Source: Oegoconia quadripuncta
Lineage: Eukaryota > Arthropoda > Insecta > Lepidoptera > Autostichidae
DNA: 64,000 nt
Direction of reading: 5' to 3'
Assembly: GCA_949316235.1 (NCBI GenBank)
Contig: OX438741.1
Location: forward strand, 20,833,124-20,897,123
Shown: piece by piece, positions 30,641-42,172 of the stretch
How the letters are laid out: every line of letters starts with the position of its first letter
Numbering within the stretch: position 1 is the first letter of the stretch
The notes under the pieces: model-generated
The model's database searches: none
Seen by the model: only the letters and a program-made list of their open reading frames with translations
What the model was told of the DNA's origin: nothing
Made by a program: the position numbers and the translations under genes

Positions 30641-31541
30641 TTTGAATAATTTTTTTCTAGTTACAACAGGATTTTCGTTGTGGGCATTCCAAGCATTTGA
30701 TTTTAACACGTATTCGCTTCACTCGACCTCCTTCCCCATAGGGTGTTAGTACCATTTTGCATTTCATTGGCTACACTCGCCTCGGCTACACATGCCGAGG
30801 GGGAAGTGGGAAACCGTTTTCCTACTTACATACCCTAGTTTTCTTTAATTAGTATGGGGTCTTTAGAGGCACGTGAGGCACCGTCTACTTTCAGTAGGCG
30901 CCGTGCAATGTACCACTATTGCTCCTAGCTTATAGGAGTTACAGTGGGAGGAGTGTGGTGGGAATGATGTAACGTAACTGCTTAGACTCGTTCTTTAGCC
31001 TCGTCAGGCATCAAACCGGAACACGGCTATGTCGCTTAGCAGTTTAGCTTTGTCTAAAGGGTGGTAACTAGCCGCCTACCACCGAGTATTCAATATTATA
31101 TAAAAATCAAGTATGCACTACTTCACCCTTGATTGCTTTCGGTAATGTATTGTATCAAGTGTCTCGAAATAAATATGTATAAGGTGTGATGACAATATTA
31201 GCATAATAGAGCAGGCCCAGGTTATCGTGCCTGAATTTGATTTGTACTCAAAGTGCAGACTACGAATTTCTCAAACGAATACGTGGTATGAATAATTCGA
31301 TAAATGGTGATAGTGTGGTACCAATATAAACTGAGGCCTAAGTATTTTAAGGATTTATCAAATCTACAAAACACGGCGTTTTATCGCAGCTATTTGTACA
31401 TTTTCGTTTGGAGCCGTGATATGTAGTTGTAACATGATGACACTTGTCTGATAATTTTGGTCCATTTCCATTTTCATAGTTAAAAATTGTAATAATAACT
31501 AAAATGTATTGTAAAGATGTGTTTGATAAAGTGTTCTTCGC

Positions 31542-31547
31542 TTTATT
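31542..31547 (-). terminator. possible poly(A) signal for the 31.9-kb gene
   Basis: TTTATT on the plus strand is AATAAA on the minus strand, about 350 bases after the stop of the small minus-strand gene. Confidence 0.35.
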
Positions 31548-31737
31548 TTTCTTAAAGAAATAAAACAGACGAATATTTTGTCAAACTAACTATAAGGACC
31601 TGTTTCACCAACTTCTGGTTCCGGACAAGAGCGTTGATTGATTTCTAATTTAAGTCCTTAATAAATTAACAGAAGGGATTCATGAAATCTTTAACTGGCA
31701 GATAAAGAAACTTTCATAAATTGAAATTACCTTATTT

Positions 31738-31776
31738 GATATTTCATCGCATAAGTTCCAAGTAGCGATGAAATAT
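31738..31776. repeat. perfect 13-bp inverted repeat
   Basis: GATATTTCATCGC (31738-31750) faces GCGATGAAATATC (31764-31776) with a 13-base loop. It lies within a probable repeat that starts near 31595 with GGACCTGTTTCACCAAC. Confidence 0.6.
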
Positions 31777-31870
31777 CAGTCACTTTTAACTAGCTGATAT
31801 TTTATCAGTCGGATTGTTATGTGAAATTATACAAACTATATTCAGATACTTCTACTTTGTTAGGGGTATT

Positions 31871-31965
31871 GGTGTCGATTCTGATGACACTTTTCTAAAC
31901 TAATATAATGTGGTACTCTCCCTTATTATTCCAGGAAGTAAGACAGGTCGCCAGATTGAGTATGT
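31871..31965 (-). mobile_element. transposon fragment overlapping the 3' end of the small gene
   Basis: GGTGTCGATTCTGATGACAC, then TTCTAAACTAA and TTATTATTCCAGGAAG, aligns with the left TIR region of the element at 47213-47861. It supplies the stop codon and last codons of the frame at 31900. Confidence 0.55.
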
Positions 31966-32620
31966 GTTTGTTTTAAGAATGGATTTAGCAAGCGGCCTAC
32001 CATTTAGCAAGTGTTTTACAATAGTGGCCTTATCCTGACCCAACACAAGTCGAGGTTCCTTCCATGTTGAAAGTTTCTTTATAATTTCCAGGTCCCAGGT
32101 GGACGCATCGTTATTTCGTTGATACATTTCCTTATAAATAATATCCAATAAGTTAAAGTTCATGTTTTTCTATGTAAAAGAATTTGCCAGAGGTCATCGA
32201 TTTATCGATCCGGGTATATATAAGTGCAACTATATGACTGCCATTCGATGTAACTTAAAAATTCGGCGGTAAACATATTGAATATGAAATTTTGTTGTTT
32301 ACTTAAATGTTTTGTACTTATTAGAGGAAGTAATCAAAAATCGAATAGGTAACAAGTAACGGAAGTCATACTTCCACTTAAAGTTGTTGTTGTTCCAGTC
32401 AAGACCACAGACGTTAAAGTATTTCCTATTTAAATACACTTATTGTATATGTATTCACATTAGCTGCTCATACAATTGTTGCTCACTACTAATGCTGTGA
32501 CGTCTGTGGTCAAGACTGCTATCAATCTATTTTATAAATCGGAGGGCATATCTAAATAGGTAGTTGTTTAAGTCTTACCGCAGTTGGCTTGGGCGGGGTG
32601 TCACGAGCGTCCAGGTTCAT
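31900..32620 (-). CDS. probable small two-exon gene, 103 aa, unknown function
   Basis: Exon 1 is 32579-32620 (ATG at 32620, 14 codons MNLDARDTPPKPTA, donor GTAAGAC). Exon 2 is 31900-32169 (acceptor TTTTACATAG, 89 codons and stop TAG). Both are phase 0. The joined protein is hydrophilic with a plausible globular stretch (DASTWDLEIIKKLSTW, RLVLGQDKATIVKHLLNG). I do not recognise the family. The last roughly 20 residues overlap a sequence also found in a transposon at 47213-47320, so the original C-terminus may have been replaced. The 105-bp TIR element at 32405-32509 lies in its intron. Codon-level coding character is decent but there is no homology support. Confidence 0.55.
32405..32509. mobile_element. 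105-bp TIR element with a 6-7 bp flanking repeat
   Basis: Termini CCACAGACGT and ACGTCTGTGG are perfect inverted repeats. TCAAGA flanks both sides (32399-32404 and 32510-32515), fitting a target duplication. No coding capacity. Confidence 0.65.
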
Positions 32621-33276
32621 ACGAGACAAATCTGAGCAACAAGCTGACAAATCGTCTGACAACTGTAGTCCAAAAATAGCATAGCGATAATACAGCAAAG
32701 TGTTTCGCATTCGCAGTTTTCTGTCAGTCGTTCGATGCGATATACTTTTGACAGTGATAGTGTTAGTACGTGTTAAAGCACGGGTTCTCAAAATTATGTA
32801 GCTCACTTAATTCTAGAGCCCACAAAATTTTTAACTTATCAGTGCATCGTAAAAACAACTATTTTGCAAATACCTATTATTTTTAAACGTGCCATGTGAT
32901 AAGGATAGGTTATTATTTCTAAGTTCAAAGAATGACTTACACTCTCTTTTTAGAGGCAATAGTTGTGTAATGAGAGGTATTGAAACAAGTTCTTAATCGT
33001 GTTAACCTAAGGGGTTTAGGTTAATCTGAGGCTTCCAACTTACAACGTTATCGCCTATTTGAGAAACTGCACTGCAATACAAAATCAATAATAATATTAT
33101 TAAAGAGCGATCAGACTGATTTTCAATTAGCGCAAACGATCTTCTGCTGACCGAATCGTTTCGATGGCCAAAGCACCGTCTAGCCGTGTGCGGTGGGACT
33201 TGTAGCATTTCTTAATAATCCAATATTGTAAGTCGACCCAGCGTATGTTCTCCACCCTAACTTCACACCGAACATC
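32621..33276. other. upstream of the small gene, nothing recognised
   Basis: Probable 5' flank/promoter of the minus-strand small gene. Short ORFs are present but none has a convincing signature. Confidence 0.45.
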
Positions 33277-33279
33277 TTA

Positions 33280-33425
33280 GGCCCGTATTAATAAATCGTT
33301 CTTGAGATTGAGATCGCGTCTCGGTCTCAAGACCATTTTTTCTGATGCTGTTTTAATATGCAACAAACTCTCAAGCGTCAACTTGAGGCCATGTCAATCT
33401 TGAGAACTGTTTATTAATACGGGCC
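33280..33425. mobile_element. PIF/Harbinger-type MITE, 146 bp
   Basis: Ends GGCCCGTATTAATAAA at the left and, as inverse, TTTATTAATACGGGCC at the right; flanked by TTA on both sides (33277-33279, 33426-33428). A 3-bp TWA duplication is the hallmark of PIF/Harbinger elements. A degraded relative (GTTTATTAATACG, TCAATCTTGAGAA) is at about 35340-35606. Confidence 0.78.
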
Positions 33426-33634
33426 TTAGTTACAGTCACGAGAAAAGGTGTAGTCATAGTCCAAGTTCAAACGATGCAATTTTTTTTTTCAAAATCCTTT
33501 TTATTTAAACCAAGTGTCGAGTACCGTTCTTGTGTACTACGATTTACTATTTTTTTTTTGAGAAATTCAAATGTGTTCGAAAATATTTCGTCCTTTGATC
33601 TTGAACTACGTCTGCAATTTTAAACCTGACTGTA

Positions 33635-33837
33635 CAGTTAGTATCAAAAGTAGCTGAGCAGTCAAGGTCTTCAAATGTGCACGAACAATTTGGATAATAA
33701 ACCTTTGCTAAATTTAAAAAAAGCATTTTGTCTTGTAACCATAGACAGCAGGAAAGCAAAGAAAAATGAATTTTATTGCAATAAAGTTAAATTTCGTTTG
33801 ACCACCTTGACTGCTCACATACTTTTGATGGTGGCTG
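33635..33837. mobile_element. Tc1/mariner-type MITE, 203 bp
   Basis: Left end CAGTTAGTATCAAAAGTAGC and right end (inverse) CAGCCACCATCAAAAGTATG match over about 35 bp including GAGCAGTCAAGG. TA dinucleotides flank both ends (33633-33634 and 33838-33839), the Tc1/mariner target duplication. No transposase. Confidence 0.75.
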
Positions 33838-33839
33838 TA

Positions 33840-35339
33840 TAGTTTGCATAATAATATGCTATATTCTTCTCGTGTTAGAAATAGGTTATAATAATCGTAG
33901 TCATCGGAATTTATGTAAATAGCGCTTAAAGCTTAATTTTTGTAAATTTTTTTAAAATCTTAATACAAAACTAGTCAGTTTTTTAGCATTGATGTTAATT
34001 TTAATTAGGTGATTCTTCACATGTGCGTTTCCATACAAATAGAAAACAAGTGTTATTATCTAGACACTGGTTTCACAATAATATACAGTTATTAATTATT
34101 ATTTTTACAAAATACTATTGTCACAGATCGCTGTTGCTGAAATGGTATAAAATTTATTTTTCAAATAAAATGCAGACAAATTTAAAACAAATATTTTTAA
34201 GCTTTTAGCTAATTAAATAATAATAGTTACACTTTTTTTCAATGGAAACACCAGTGAATGTTCCCCTTAATGTTATTATGAAGTACTTATAAGTATTCTA
34301 GTTGAGCTAGGTGTGTTGTAGCTTAAAGCTTGTTGCATGGGAATGATTTGCATTTTAATATTGAGACTGCTACATTGGTTTTAGGAAAATGTTCTCATTT
34401 TGAATTGACAATAATGTCAGAATTATCGCTACAAGCTATAATAAATTCTATAAATTATAATCAGCAATTTAGACTTTGATTTAAGTATTCCAATTTTAGA
34501 GGGATGGACGTTTTATCCATAGTTAAATAGGGTACATACTTTACTGTATACCTCCGTACCATCGTGGTGTGTGAAGCCTTATGGCTGATTTTGCGTTTAG
34601 ATAGCTAAACTCCCACCTGTCAAAAGGGGGAATACTATACCTTCACATTTTTAACTCTTCATTACTCCCCTAAATATTCACTTCGTATCACGCACGCGCC
34701 GCATTGCAGCATTCAGAGTATGGTATACTTTGAACTGATCTTTATAATCATAAGATATACACGCGGCCTAAGTGAAGATGAGTAGGATGTCAATTCACAT
34801 ATCACTTGCGTAGCGCATCAGTAGTTAACCACGTATTAAATTTTTGTTATGCCACACGTACAGTCCATAGACTTAGTAAGTATATACTAAGTCTATGGCA
34901 TAGTCAGTGTCAGATAGATATGAACGGGCCAATACTAATTTATGGTTTACAAAAATACCGATACATAAGTATTCAAGCTGCCTTAAACACCTAACTTTTT
35001 TATGTGTTCTTTGTTGTAAATACTTAATTGAATACCGATACTTAATACTGTTTGTTTGTAAACGCTTTATTGTACAAAAAGGCAATACACTTCTTTTACA
35101 TAAATACAGACTTTGAGTACAACTGCGGGCTTATCCTGTAGAGAGATTTCTTCCAGTGTACCATAGGGTTAGAGAACAGTATTGGGTGGATACAAATTAC
35201 AGCAAATTTAAAATTAAACAAATACCTACACACTAATATTGTTTAGATGTTATTTTGTTCGATTAGATCTTTCTGAAGCTGATTGTACTCTGAAATGATT
35301 TGCTTATCATTGATCGTACATTATTTTGACATTTAAATT
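33840..35339. other. AT-rich DNA without a supported gene
   Basis: No coding exon found. The only structure noted is the perfect hairpin at 34864-34897. Confidence 0.5.
34864..34897. repeat. perfect 14-bp inverted repeat, 6-nt loop
   Basis: CCATAGACTTAGTA and TACTAAGTCTATGG face each other around AGTATA. Confidence 0.8.
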
Positions 35340-35606
35340 AATCTCAATCTTGACGCTGTATCAAATTAAGCAGTTGACGCTTTCTCAAGCTCCGTGCTAA
35401 TTTAAACTAATCTTGAGGTCTACTCAGCTGAATGAATGATAGTCTTGAGTTTCGTTTATTAATACGCGCACCTCTCAAGTGAGTACTGCTTGAGTACGCA
35501 CGTGCTTCTCAGGTCTCAAGTTAGGTTTATTAATCAACACGTTTACTTGAGAACGGTCACAAGACTGTTCTCAATCTTGAGAATGGTTTATTAATACGTG
35601 CTTAAG
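35340..35606. repeat. degenerate PIF-like inverted repeats
   Basis: Several pieces of the 33280 MITE terminus (TTTATTAATACG at about 35455 and 35590; TCAATCTTGAGAATGG) in both orientations, suggesting more than one decayed insertion. Confidence 0.5.
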
Positions 35607-36109
35607 TGTAGTAGACTAACATTTAACTATAATGTGTACCTATATAAGTGAGTCTAGTACAGGTTTTCATATCAAAGAAATTTACCGCAGTGTTTATTCT
35701 GCATGATGAACTATGTAGTTTTACTTCTTCTTACAAGTATATTGAAGGTAAAAGTTTTGTAAATTACTTAGTTCGGCGAAAATATATGAATTGTTTGTGT
35801 AAACAAATCTTAGATAAAACACCTGCGTATAAGTAATATTTCCTTTTTATAGGAACGAGTTTTACACACACGATTTTACAAAGTGCCATAGAATAGAATT
35901 CTTCAAACTTATCGAAAATATATTTGATCTTATATAGTATATTCCTGTCTTCCAAAATATGACAATAATTTAATCGTGCATGGAAGGAAATAAAGCTTTA
36001 AATGCTGTAATAAATTGTTTCATTTTGTTTCCACTACACTTCATTTGTAATTGTAGAAACACTAAAAGCGAATGTCGTGCATCCCGATTCGCGCACTATT
36101 TTTTTTTTA

Positions 36110-36330
36110 TGTACGACGGGTTTCTTCTTGACCTCAATCACACCCGATGTTAAGTTAAAATGAGGTCGAAGATGGAAGCGTACTGACCCGGAAACCCCAA
36201 CACAATACAATACAAATACTCTTTATTGTGCAAAAAAATCTACACTAATTTTTGATAATAACAATGGAACACAATTAGGCGGTCTTATCACTAAAAGCGA
36301 TCTCTTCGATTTGGGGGACTGGCTATCTTA
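36110..36330 (-). mobile_element. SINE S1 fragment with a LINE-tail insert
   Basis: Minus-strand S1 tail (about 36100-36204) resumes at 36309 with ATTTGGGGGACTGGCTATC. The insert (36205-36308) is a plus-strand view of a LINE 3' end in reverse: it contains CTTTATTGTGCAAAAAAA, and its reverse strand reads RPPNCV in one frame. S1 itself continues elsewhere at 36715-36890 (plus). Confidence 0.65.
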
Positions 36331-36714
36331 TCTCTTTTTCTCTCTTTTCACATTGGCATATCTATCTCTTTCACACTTATATGCGAGTGCAAAAGTGACA
36401 AACCTACTGATGTCTATCGATAGTGGAAATGTTGAGTCGCGAGAATCGGGGGGGCCTGCTTGACACATGTCGTCGATGACCGACTGTTCGGCAAAAAATT
36501 ACACCTACAGATTTTAATATTGAAAGTCGGTCACAAAATCGGTGATGATAAAAACATTGGTGGAAAAATCTGGTCGATTGTCGGACTTACAAAAATCCGC
36601 CGTGGGTGGTCAGCCATTATTATATCAATCAACATTCAGATTTACCGTGCAGTGCATGGTGGCCGTGCAAGATGAGCCGTACCTACTAATTCGAAAATTT
36701 ACACCCGTATCTAA
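36331..36714. other. sequence between two S1 copies, unclassified
   Basis: Contains a short plus-strand open frame (36460-36675) with no recognisable motif or good start context. No gene called. Confidence 0.4.
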
Positions 36715-36890
36715 ATCTGCCGCCAAGCAGCAATGTTAATAGCATTGTTGTGTTCCGGTTGTCAGAGATAAGATAACCAGTCCCCCAAATGTGTTGGGGT
36801 TTCCGGGTCAGTACGCTTCCACCTTCGACGTCATCTTCACTTAACATCAGGTATGATTGAGGTCAAGTACCAACCCGTTGTGTATAAAAA
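36715..36890 (+). mobile_element. SINE family S1, 5'-truncated
   Basis: Contains TGCCGCCAAGCAGCAATG, CCCCCAAATGTGTTGGGG and an A-rich tail after GTGTATAAAAAA. Confidence 0.78.
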
Positions 36891-37082
36891 AAAAGTATCT
36901 CGTTCGATCCGATATGTCATGGACATATCAAACTAGGCATTTTTCTTCGTCATAATGCAAATTACTAAGCAAAAATAAAATATGCTCGTATAGAAATCCT
37001 GAGATTCTAAAGCTATCTCGCACAATCTGTTGCACGAGCGCAGCACCGATCCTGACTGATGGGGATAACCACTACGGTTCAC

Positions 37083-37850
37083 CAGAGGTGTGACTTATCT
37101 AAGATACAAGTATCTGAAATACAGATACAAGATGCAAGATACGTATTTTCATTTTGTATCTAAAATACTTTTTAAAAAATCATTTTGTATCTTGTATTTA
37201 AATATATTTTGTTTAGTATCTTAGTATTTTATAAATACTTTTTCTGATAAAATACTTTTAGTAATATATTAGTACAAATATATATAATAAATGCGTAAAA
37301 TTGAGCATGTCATTATTAGTCCAACATCACATTGGTAGATGGCGACTCTTTCTTTGCACTGCACTGGCCTGTATCTATACAAGATGTGGCAAATGCACAA
37401 GTCGTGCGAGCCAAACAATTAAAAAAAAAAAAACTGAAATGTAATTTCATTTGAGAAGATGACCGCCTTTTTGTATATATTACATTACATTAAGTTATTT
37501 ACGAATAATTCGTAAATAACTTAATGTTAAGTTATTTACATACGTAAATAACATTAAGTTATTTACGAATAAATCGTGTTATGTTATGTAACGTGTGTGT
37601 TATGTTATCGTGTTATGCTCGTGTTATGTCAATTAAGAAAAATAAACTTAGAATTCATTAAAATAAAATCTTGTTTTCTTACAAAAGTATTTGTATCTTA
37701 AGAAGTATTTAGAAGATACGTATTTGGTATTTAGTATTTCAGATACTATTCTCGAAAGTATTTTGTATCTGGTATCTGAAATACTTTATTTAAAAGTATC
37801 TTGCATTTTGTATTGCAGATACTTTGTACAGGGTATTTTGTACATCTCTG
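37083..37850. mobile_element. non-autonomous hAT element, 768 bp, with 8-bp target duplication
   Basis: Flanked on both sides by CGGTTCAC (37075-37082 and 37851-37858). Ends CAGAGGTGTGAC and, at the right as inverse, CAGAGATGTACA, fitting the hAT CAGNG consensus. The subterminal regions are packed with GTATCT/AGATAC repeats in both orientations, typical of transposase-binding arrays. The centre (37488-37575) has two long palindromes built on AAGTTATTTACGAAT. No transposase. Confidence 0.9.
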
Positions 37851-37858
37851 CGGTTCAC

Positions 37859-40198
37859 GTAGGTGTTCTGTTCTCCGTCTATGGAGTTTACAAATGGTCG
37901 TTTACTAGTAAATGGTATAAACAATGGACATAAATAAAAGAGTAACTGATGTTTATGTACTTTATTGTTTTTTTTTTACATATTTTGTCACAAACTACAG
38001 AACTGCGACTCTACTAGTCAAGGCTTTCGTTGGACCAAAATGCTCCTGAACCGTAATATCAACATAAATAAATCTATTATTACAATAAAATTATCATTTT
38101 ATATTAATTATAATTTCATAAATTGTCACGATAAAAGAATATTACACTTTAAAAATCTAAAATTCATATACAAATAATCTCTCTTAACTTGAAACTAAAT
38201 AAGACGAAAAAAAAAAACGAAAAGCAGTATTTTTTTAAATGGAAAAACATGATGTTTATCACAATGTTATGGACACTTAGTTCCCCCAGTAGATTCACTA
38301 TCAAATATACATAAAGTTACATTTAAAGTTAAGCAATTTATTGTTTCAAAAAAGCAGGAGGTTGCTTCGTAAGAGCTCGGTATAAGCATCTGGAAGTAGA
38401 GTTCCTTCGCATAAGCTGAATGGCATAATTATAATTCTCTGCTGAAGGCACTTGCTAACTGCCAAACCTAGTGCTTTATTGAAATAGAAAGTTAGACATT
38501 ACCCTCCATTGACGCAGAACATGCCTTCTCTTTCACTCACATTAATAATTATTGAATCAGTACATTCTTCAGTCCAAGTTACGAAGTGGAACATTGCTTT
38601 TGAATATTATGCTAAGATCTTATAAACACAGTTATGATAGAATTTGCTCACAACGCTTTCACTGTCATAGGACCCTGTCAAAAAACACTCATAGTAGCAA
38701 ATCTTACGTAATGTATGAAAACAAGTGTTGGAAGTTATGATGGTGTCAAATAGAAAGTTTTTAAGCAAGAAAAACCCACATTGGCTAGTCTGCACCAAGG
38801 CACAGGTCGCACAACTTTTATCCGCCATCCTAAGATACCATGTTTGTGATCGGTCATTATCACAAACTCATCTTACTGAAGTCGCGCTAGTGTTGATACG
38901 AAATATACCTACGTCGCGTATTTTGCTACAACAAACGCTATACTAGTGTTTGAGAAGAATTTGTATGGGAAGGCATAGGCACTTTACTCGATAATTCGTT
39001 GAAATATTAGGTAACTATACTTTTAGAGACAAAAATAATACAAATTAGATCGATTATTATTAATAAGTTATCTAGAGACAATATTTATGAAAGCGTCATT
39101 ACAAGAGAAGCATGTTTCGCATTAATGGAATGTGCACATCTATAAAATATATTACAATTTATAATAAAGAATTAATACGATTTCATTAGCACACTAATAT
39201 TATAATTAATATTAAAACATACAAACGCATCCACTCGACGACAAGAATTGTGATCTATTTGACATAGTAATGAATTATAATATCCAAAAAAAACTCTTCA
39301 TTTTTGGTTAATTTTGAAACTAGTGATGGACCTGCCATCATCCAGTTTAATTATTGTCCGATATTTTAAAATTCATTCTAGTTTATCAATAAAATAACAA
39401 TTCTCGTTTTCACATAGCATTCTTATATCGAGCATACATTTTTCTCCGTCCAGGATTATTTGTGACTGTGTAATTTGGAAGTAAAACTTTTATTGTAAAC
39501 GATGTAAATATTAGTTGATTGATTCCAATAAAAACGGAAATAAATAAGTTAAGACATGATTAATTTCTTAATTACAAGTTATCTGGCGTATTTTATAAAT
39601 TAATAATAATTCGAAAACAATTACCAAATTAGCCAATATCAAATTCAATGCAATTTTGATAACCCTATTCGATCAACCAAAGGTCTCGTTGGAAACAGTT
39701 ATGGCAAGTACCTTTGTGAGTACCTAAGGTTGATCATATTCACCAGAGACTGACTTTGGCCAAAATCAAGTACTATTTATATTTCTCTGAACACAAGTCT
39801 ATCAATATGACACTTATTTTAATTATATGTAAAGAGTTAATTGGAACGAACGTTAAGGCTGTCACACATGATGAGGATATTATTATATTTTATACTCGTC
39901 TTTGTCTTTTACAGAACGATACGAAAACGTGAAAAAGAATCATTGATTTGTAGATATTCCTCTTATACCTCCTTTTTACCTGAATCTCATATTGCGTCGT
40001 GTCGGATATTAAGAAGATAAGATATTACGATATCTTCGTCGTGTGTGACAAACCTTTATTCCATAAGCTACACAATCACAAGCACCGTATAGACAGAGAC
40101 GGTAGTGCGTAGCCAGCGAGCGCGGTGTGCGTGGGAGGGCGCTGCGAGAGGTGACGTCACAGGATGCACCCCACCACGTGGCAGCGTGACGTCACAGC
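37859..40198 (-). other. possible long 3' UTR / downstream region of tropomodulin
   Basis: After the tropomodulin stop at 40199 there is AT-rich, mostly non-repetitive sequence on the minus strand. It contains one inverted-repeat element (about 39858-40055). Candidate minus-strand AATAAA signals are at 40055-40060 and 37961-37966. The lack of other SINEs across about 1.9 kb would fit a transcribed UTR, but this is inference. Confidence 0.35.
39858..40055. mobile_element. TIR element, ~198 bp
   Basis: Left end AAGGCTGTCACACATGATGA and right end, as inverse, AAGGTTTGTCACACACGACG match through GATATT. Superfamily uncertain. Confidence 0.6.
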
Positions 40199-40266
40199 TC
40201 ACGGGATCCACCCCACCACGTAGCTGCGGCTGCGGGTGAACTGGGTCAGGCGGCGCACGCGGCCAC
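40199..40266 (-). CDS. tmod: tropomodulin alternative last exon (distal)
   Basis: Acceptor TGTTGCAG; phase 1; reads GRVRRLTQFTRSRSYVVGWI then P and TGA at 40201-40199. The Arg-rich RVRRLT..TR resembles the VRKRRLADLTG tail of vertebrate TMODs. It joins in phase to the exon at 48939-49086. Confidence 0.72.
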
Positions 40267-42123
40267 CTGCAACACAATGTACACAAGGCGTGAGAATACT
40301 CCACTTGCGAACATACGTGGAATTGGTGATTGGAACATGTCAATGATGATGATGTCGTAACTAGAAACAATAATTATAAAAAGTGCTAAAGTTATTTAAA
40401 AAAAATTGTTATAAAGATAAAGTCAAGTCATTTATCAATTTTCATATAATCGAGTAAATTAATTATGCCTTTTTTGATTTTAGTAGAAAATGTATACAAG
40501 AATCAAACTTAGGTCGTTAAACACAACTGCATTGTGCGTAGCTGTAACCGATAAAAAGTCGAATTAGCAGATAATGGTAGCAATAACATTTTACTTTTCA
40601 AACGTTTCTTTCTAACGCGTAAGCTTTGTGGCTGCTATGAGTGAGCCCATTGACCTAAAATTTGTTAGCATCTAAAAGCCATCGGCGCCCATAGACACCT
40701 GTTTGAGTCTAATTATGACAATTTATCTGAGGTATGATAGGCGGGGTACTGGAGTCTGATTGGCCCTACCAAGATTGTTATTTATGTGACCTTGAGAGAG
40801 CCAATGATAGCGCAATAACCTGACAACAACAGCCAATAACTGAAAGTTTTTGAGCATCTGTTCTAAAGGTGTCCCAAATTGACGGCCTAATTTAAATTCG
40901 AATTAAAACTAGAAAAAAATATATCCAAATTAAATATTTATTACATAGTATTAAATAAGATATTTTGCCATTGAATGTGGAAAATTATATCAGTCAAATG
41001 ACCACCCCTACTGCGGCTGCAGACTTTGGTTGTTTTGTCGAAATTTTCTATGACGAGCTTACAGATAGTTCGATTAATCTAGCTGAGAACACGTCGGATT
41101 TCGTTTTTTAGTTGGCATAGACCTTGAATTGAGATTTTTAAATTCGAATTTAAATTCGGCGTTCAATTTTCCTTTATTATTGATGTGTTGATAGATACCC
41201 TCGCCTGTTATTAGATGCCTATGGGCTGTATTGTCGATGCTAGAAGCTAATATGCTCAATACTATTTAATAAGGAATATACAAGATAAGTACATATATTT
41301 ACAAAAACTGGTACAGACAGGCATAAATAAAATCATACCCGTTACTTTATCTCGCTATCACTAAACAACATTCGAACAAAATGGGACTTGATCATGCAAA
41401 ATGCAACGGAACTCAATATTGTTTGTTGTTAGTTGAACTGTTTGTTGAGTGGAAAAGAACACTGCTTGATTTTTTAAATTCCTGCAACCAATACCTTCAA
41501 TCTTATCCACGCCATCTTCACGGAAATTTCAAACTTAACGTGGCATGTATACAATTTTGAAACGAGATCGAATTTAGAGTTTCTAGATAATTCAAAAATG
41601 TAATCATAAAAATTTTACGTGTCACTTTCGATCTATTTTAACGAAAGTAAAACACGCGGATTTTTGGAAGGTTTGCACTCAATTCTCATTAATCAGGGCC
41701 AAGTAATTATAAAGTTTATTATTGATTGGAAGAATCTCGAGCATTTTCCAGCTGGTATGCCTCTTGTCGTTTTAAAGATAGTAAAGTCGCTAGTAAAGAT
41801 ATTCCCGCTAAAAAGGGACAAATAAATTTATGCGAATGAATTTATAAAGTCGCGAAACAATATATATTTTTAAAAACAAGTCATTAATTTAAAAACAATA
41901 TATAGGGTTTATTTAAATATTGAAAGAAATGCACGTTTAAATTTTTTTTGAGTTCCTCGGTCCACCGGGTAAATACTCGTAAGTTTAGTTACGAAACATT
42001 TTATAAGTTCATTAAAACCACATTCTGCTTAAAAAAATGCAACAGAATGTTGTGAACATCGGCGCTGATAAAGGCTCAGACGAAACCTTAAAAAATTAAA
42101 CCTTATTTAAACAATAAAGCGTA

Positions 42124-42172
<49 letters not shown>

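Larger units (their letters stand above)
28895..31541. other. intergenic repeats between GGPPS and the 32-kb gene
   Basis: No gene seen. Contains an S3 SINE (about 29690-29880, minus), repeat L (about 29950-30640) carrying an M1-type insert (30037-30227), and an unclassified GC-richer block (about 30725-31090) with the small palindrome CCTCGGCTACACATGCCGAGG-like at its start. Bases 28920-29640 and 31100-31540 show nothing recognisable. Confidence 0.55.

Noticed and set aside
40068..40370. 100-codon minus-strand frame
   Set aside because: It is out of frame with the tropomodulin exon in the same place (40199-40266), whose phase is fixed by the preceding exon.
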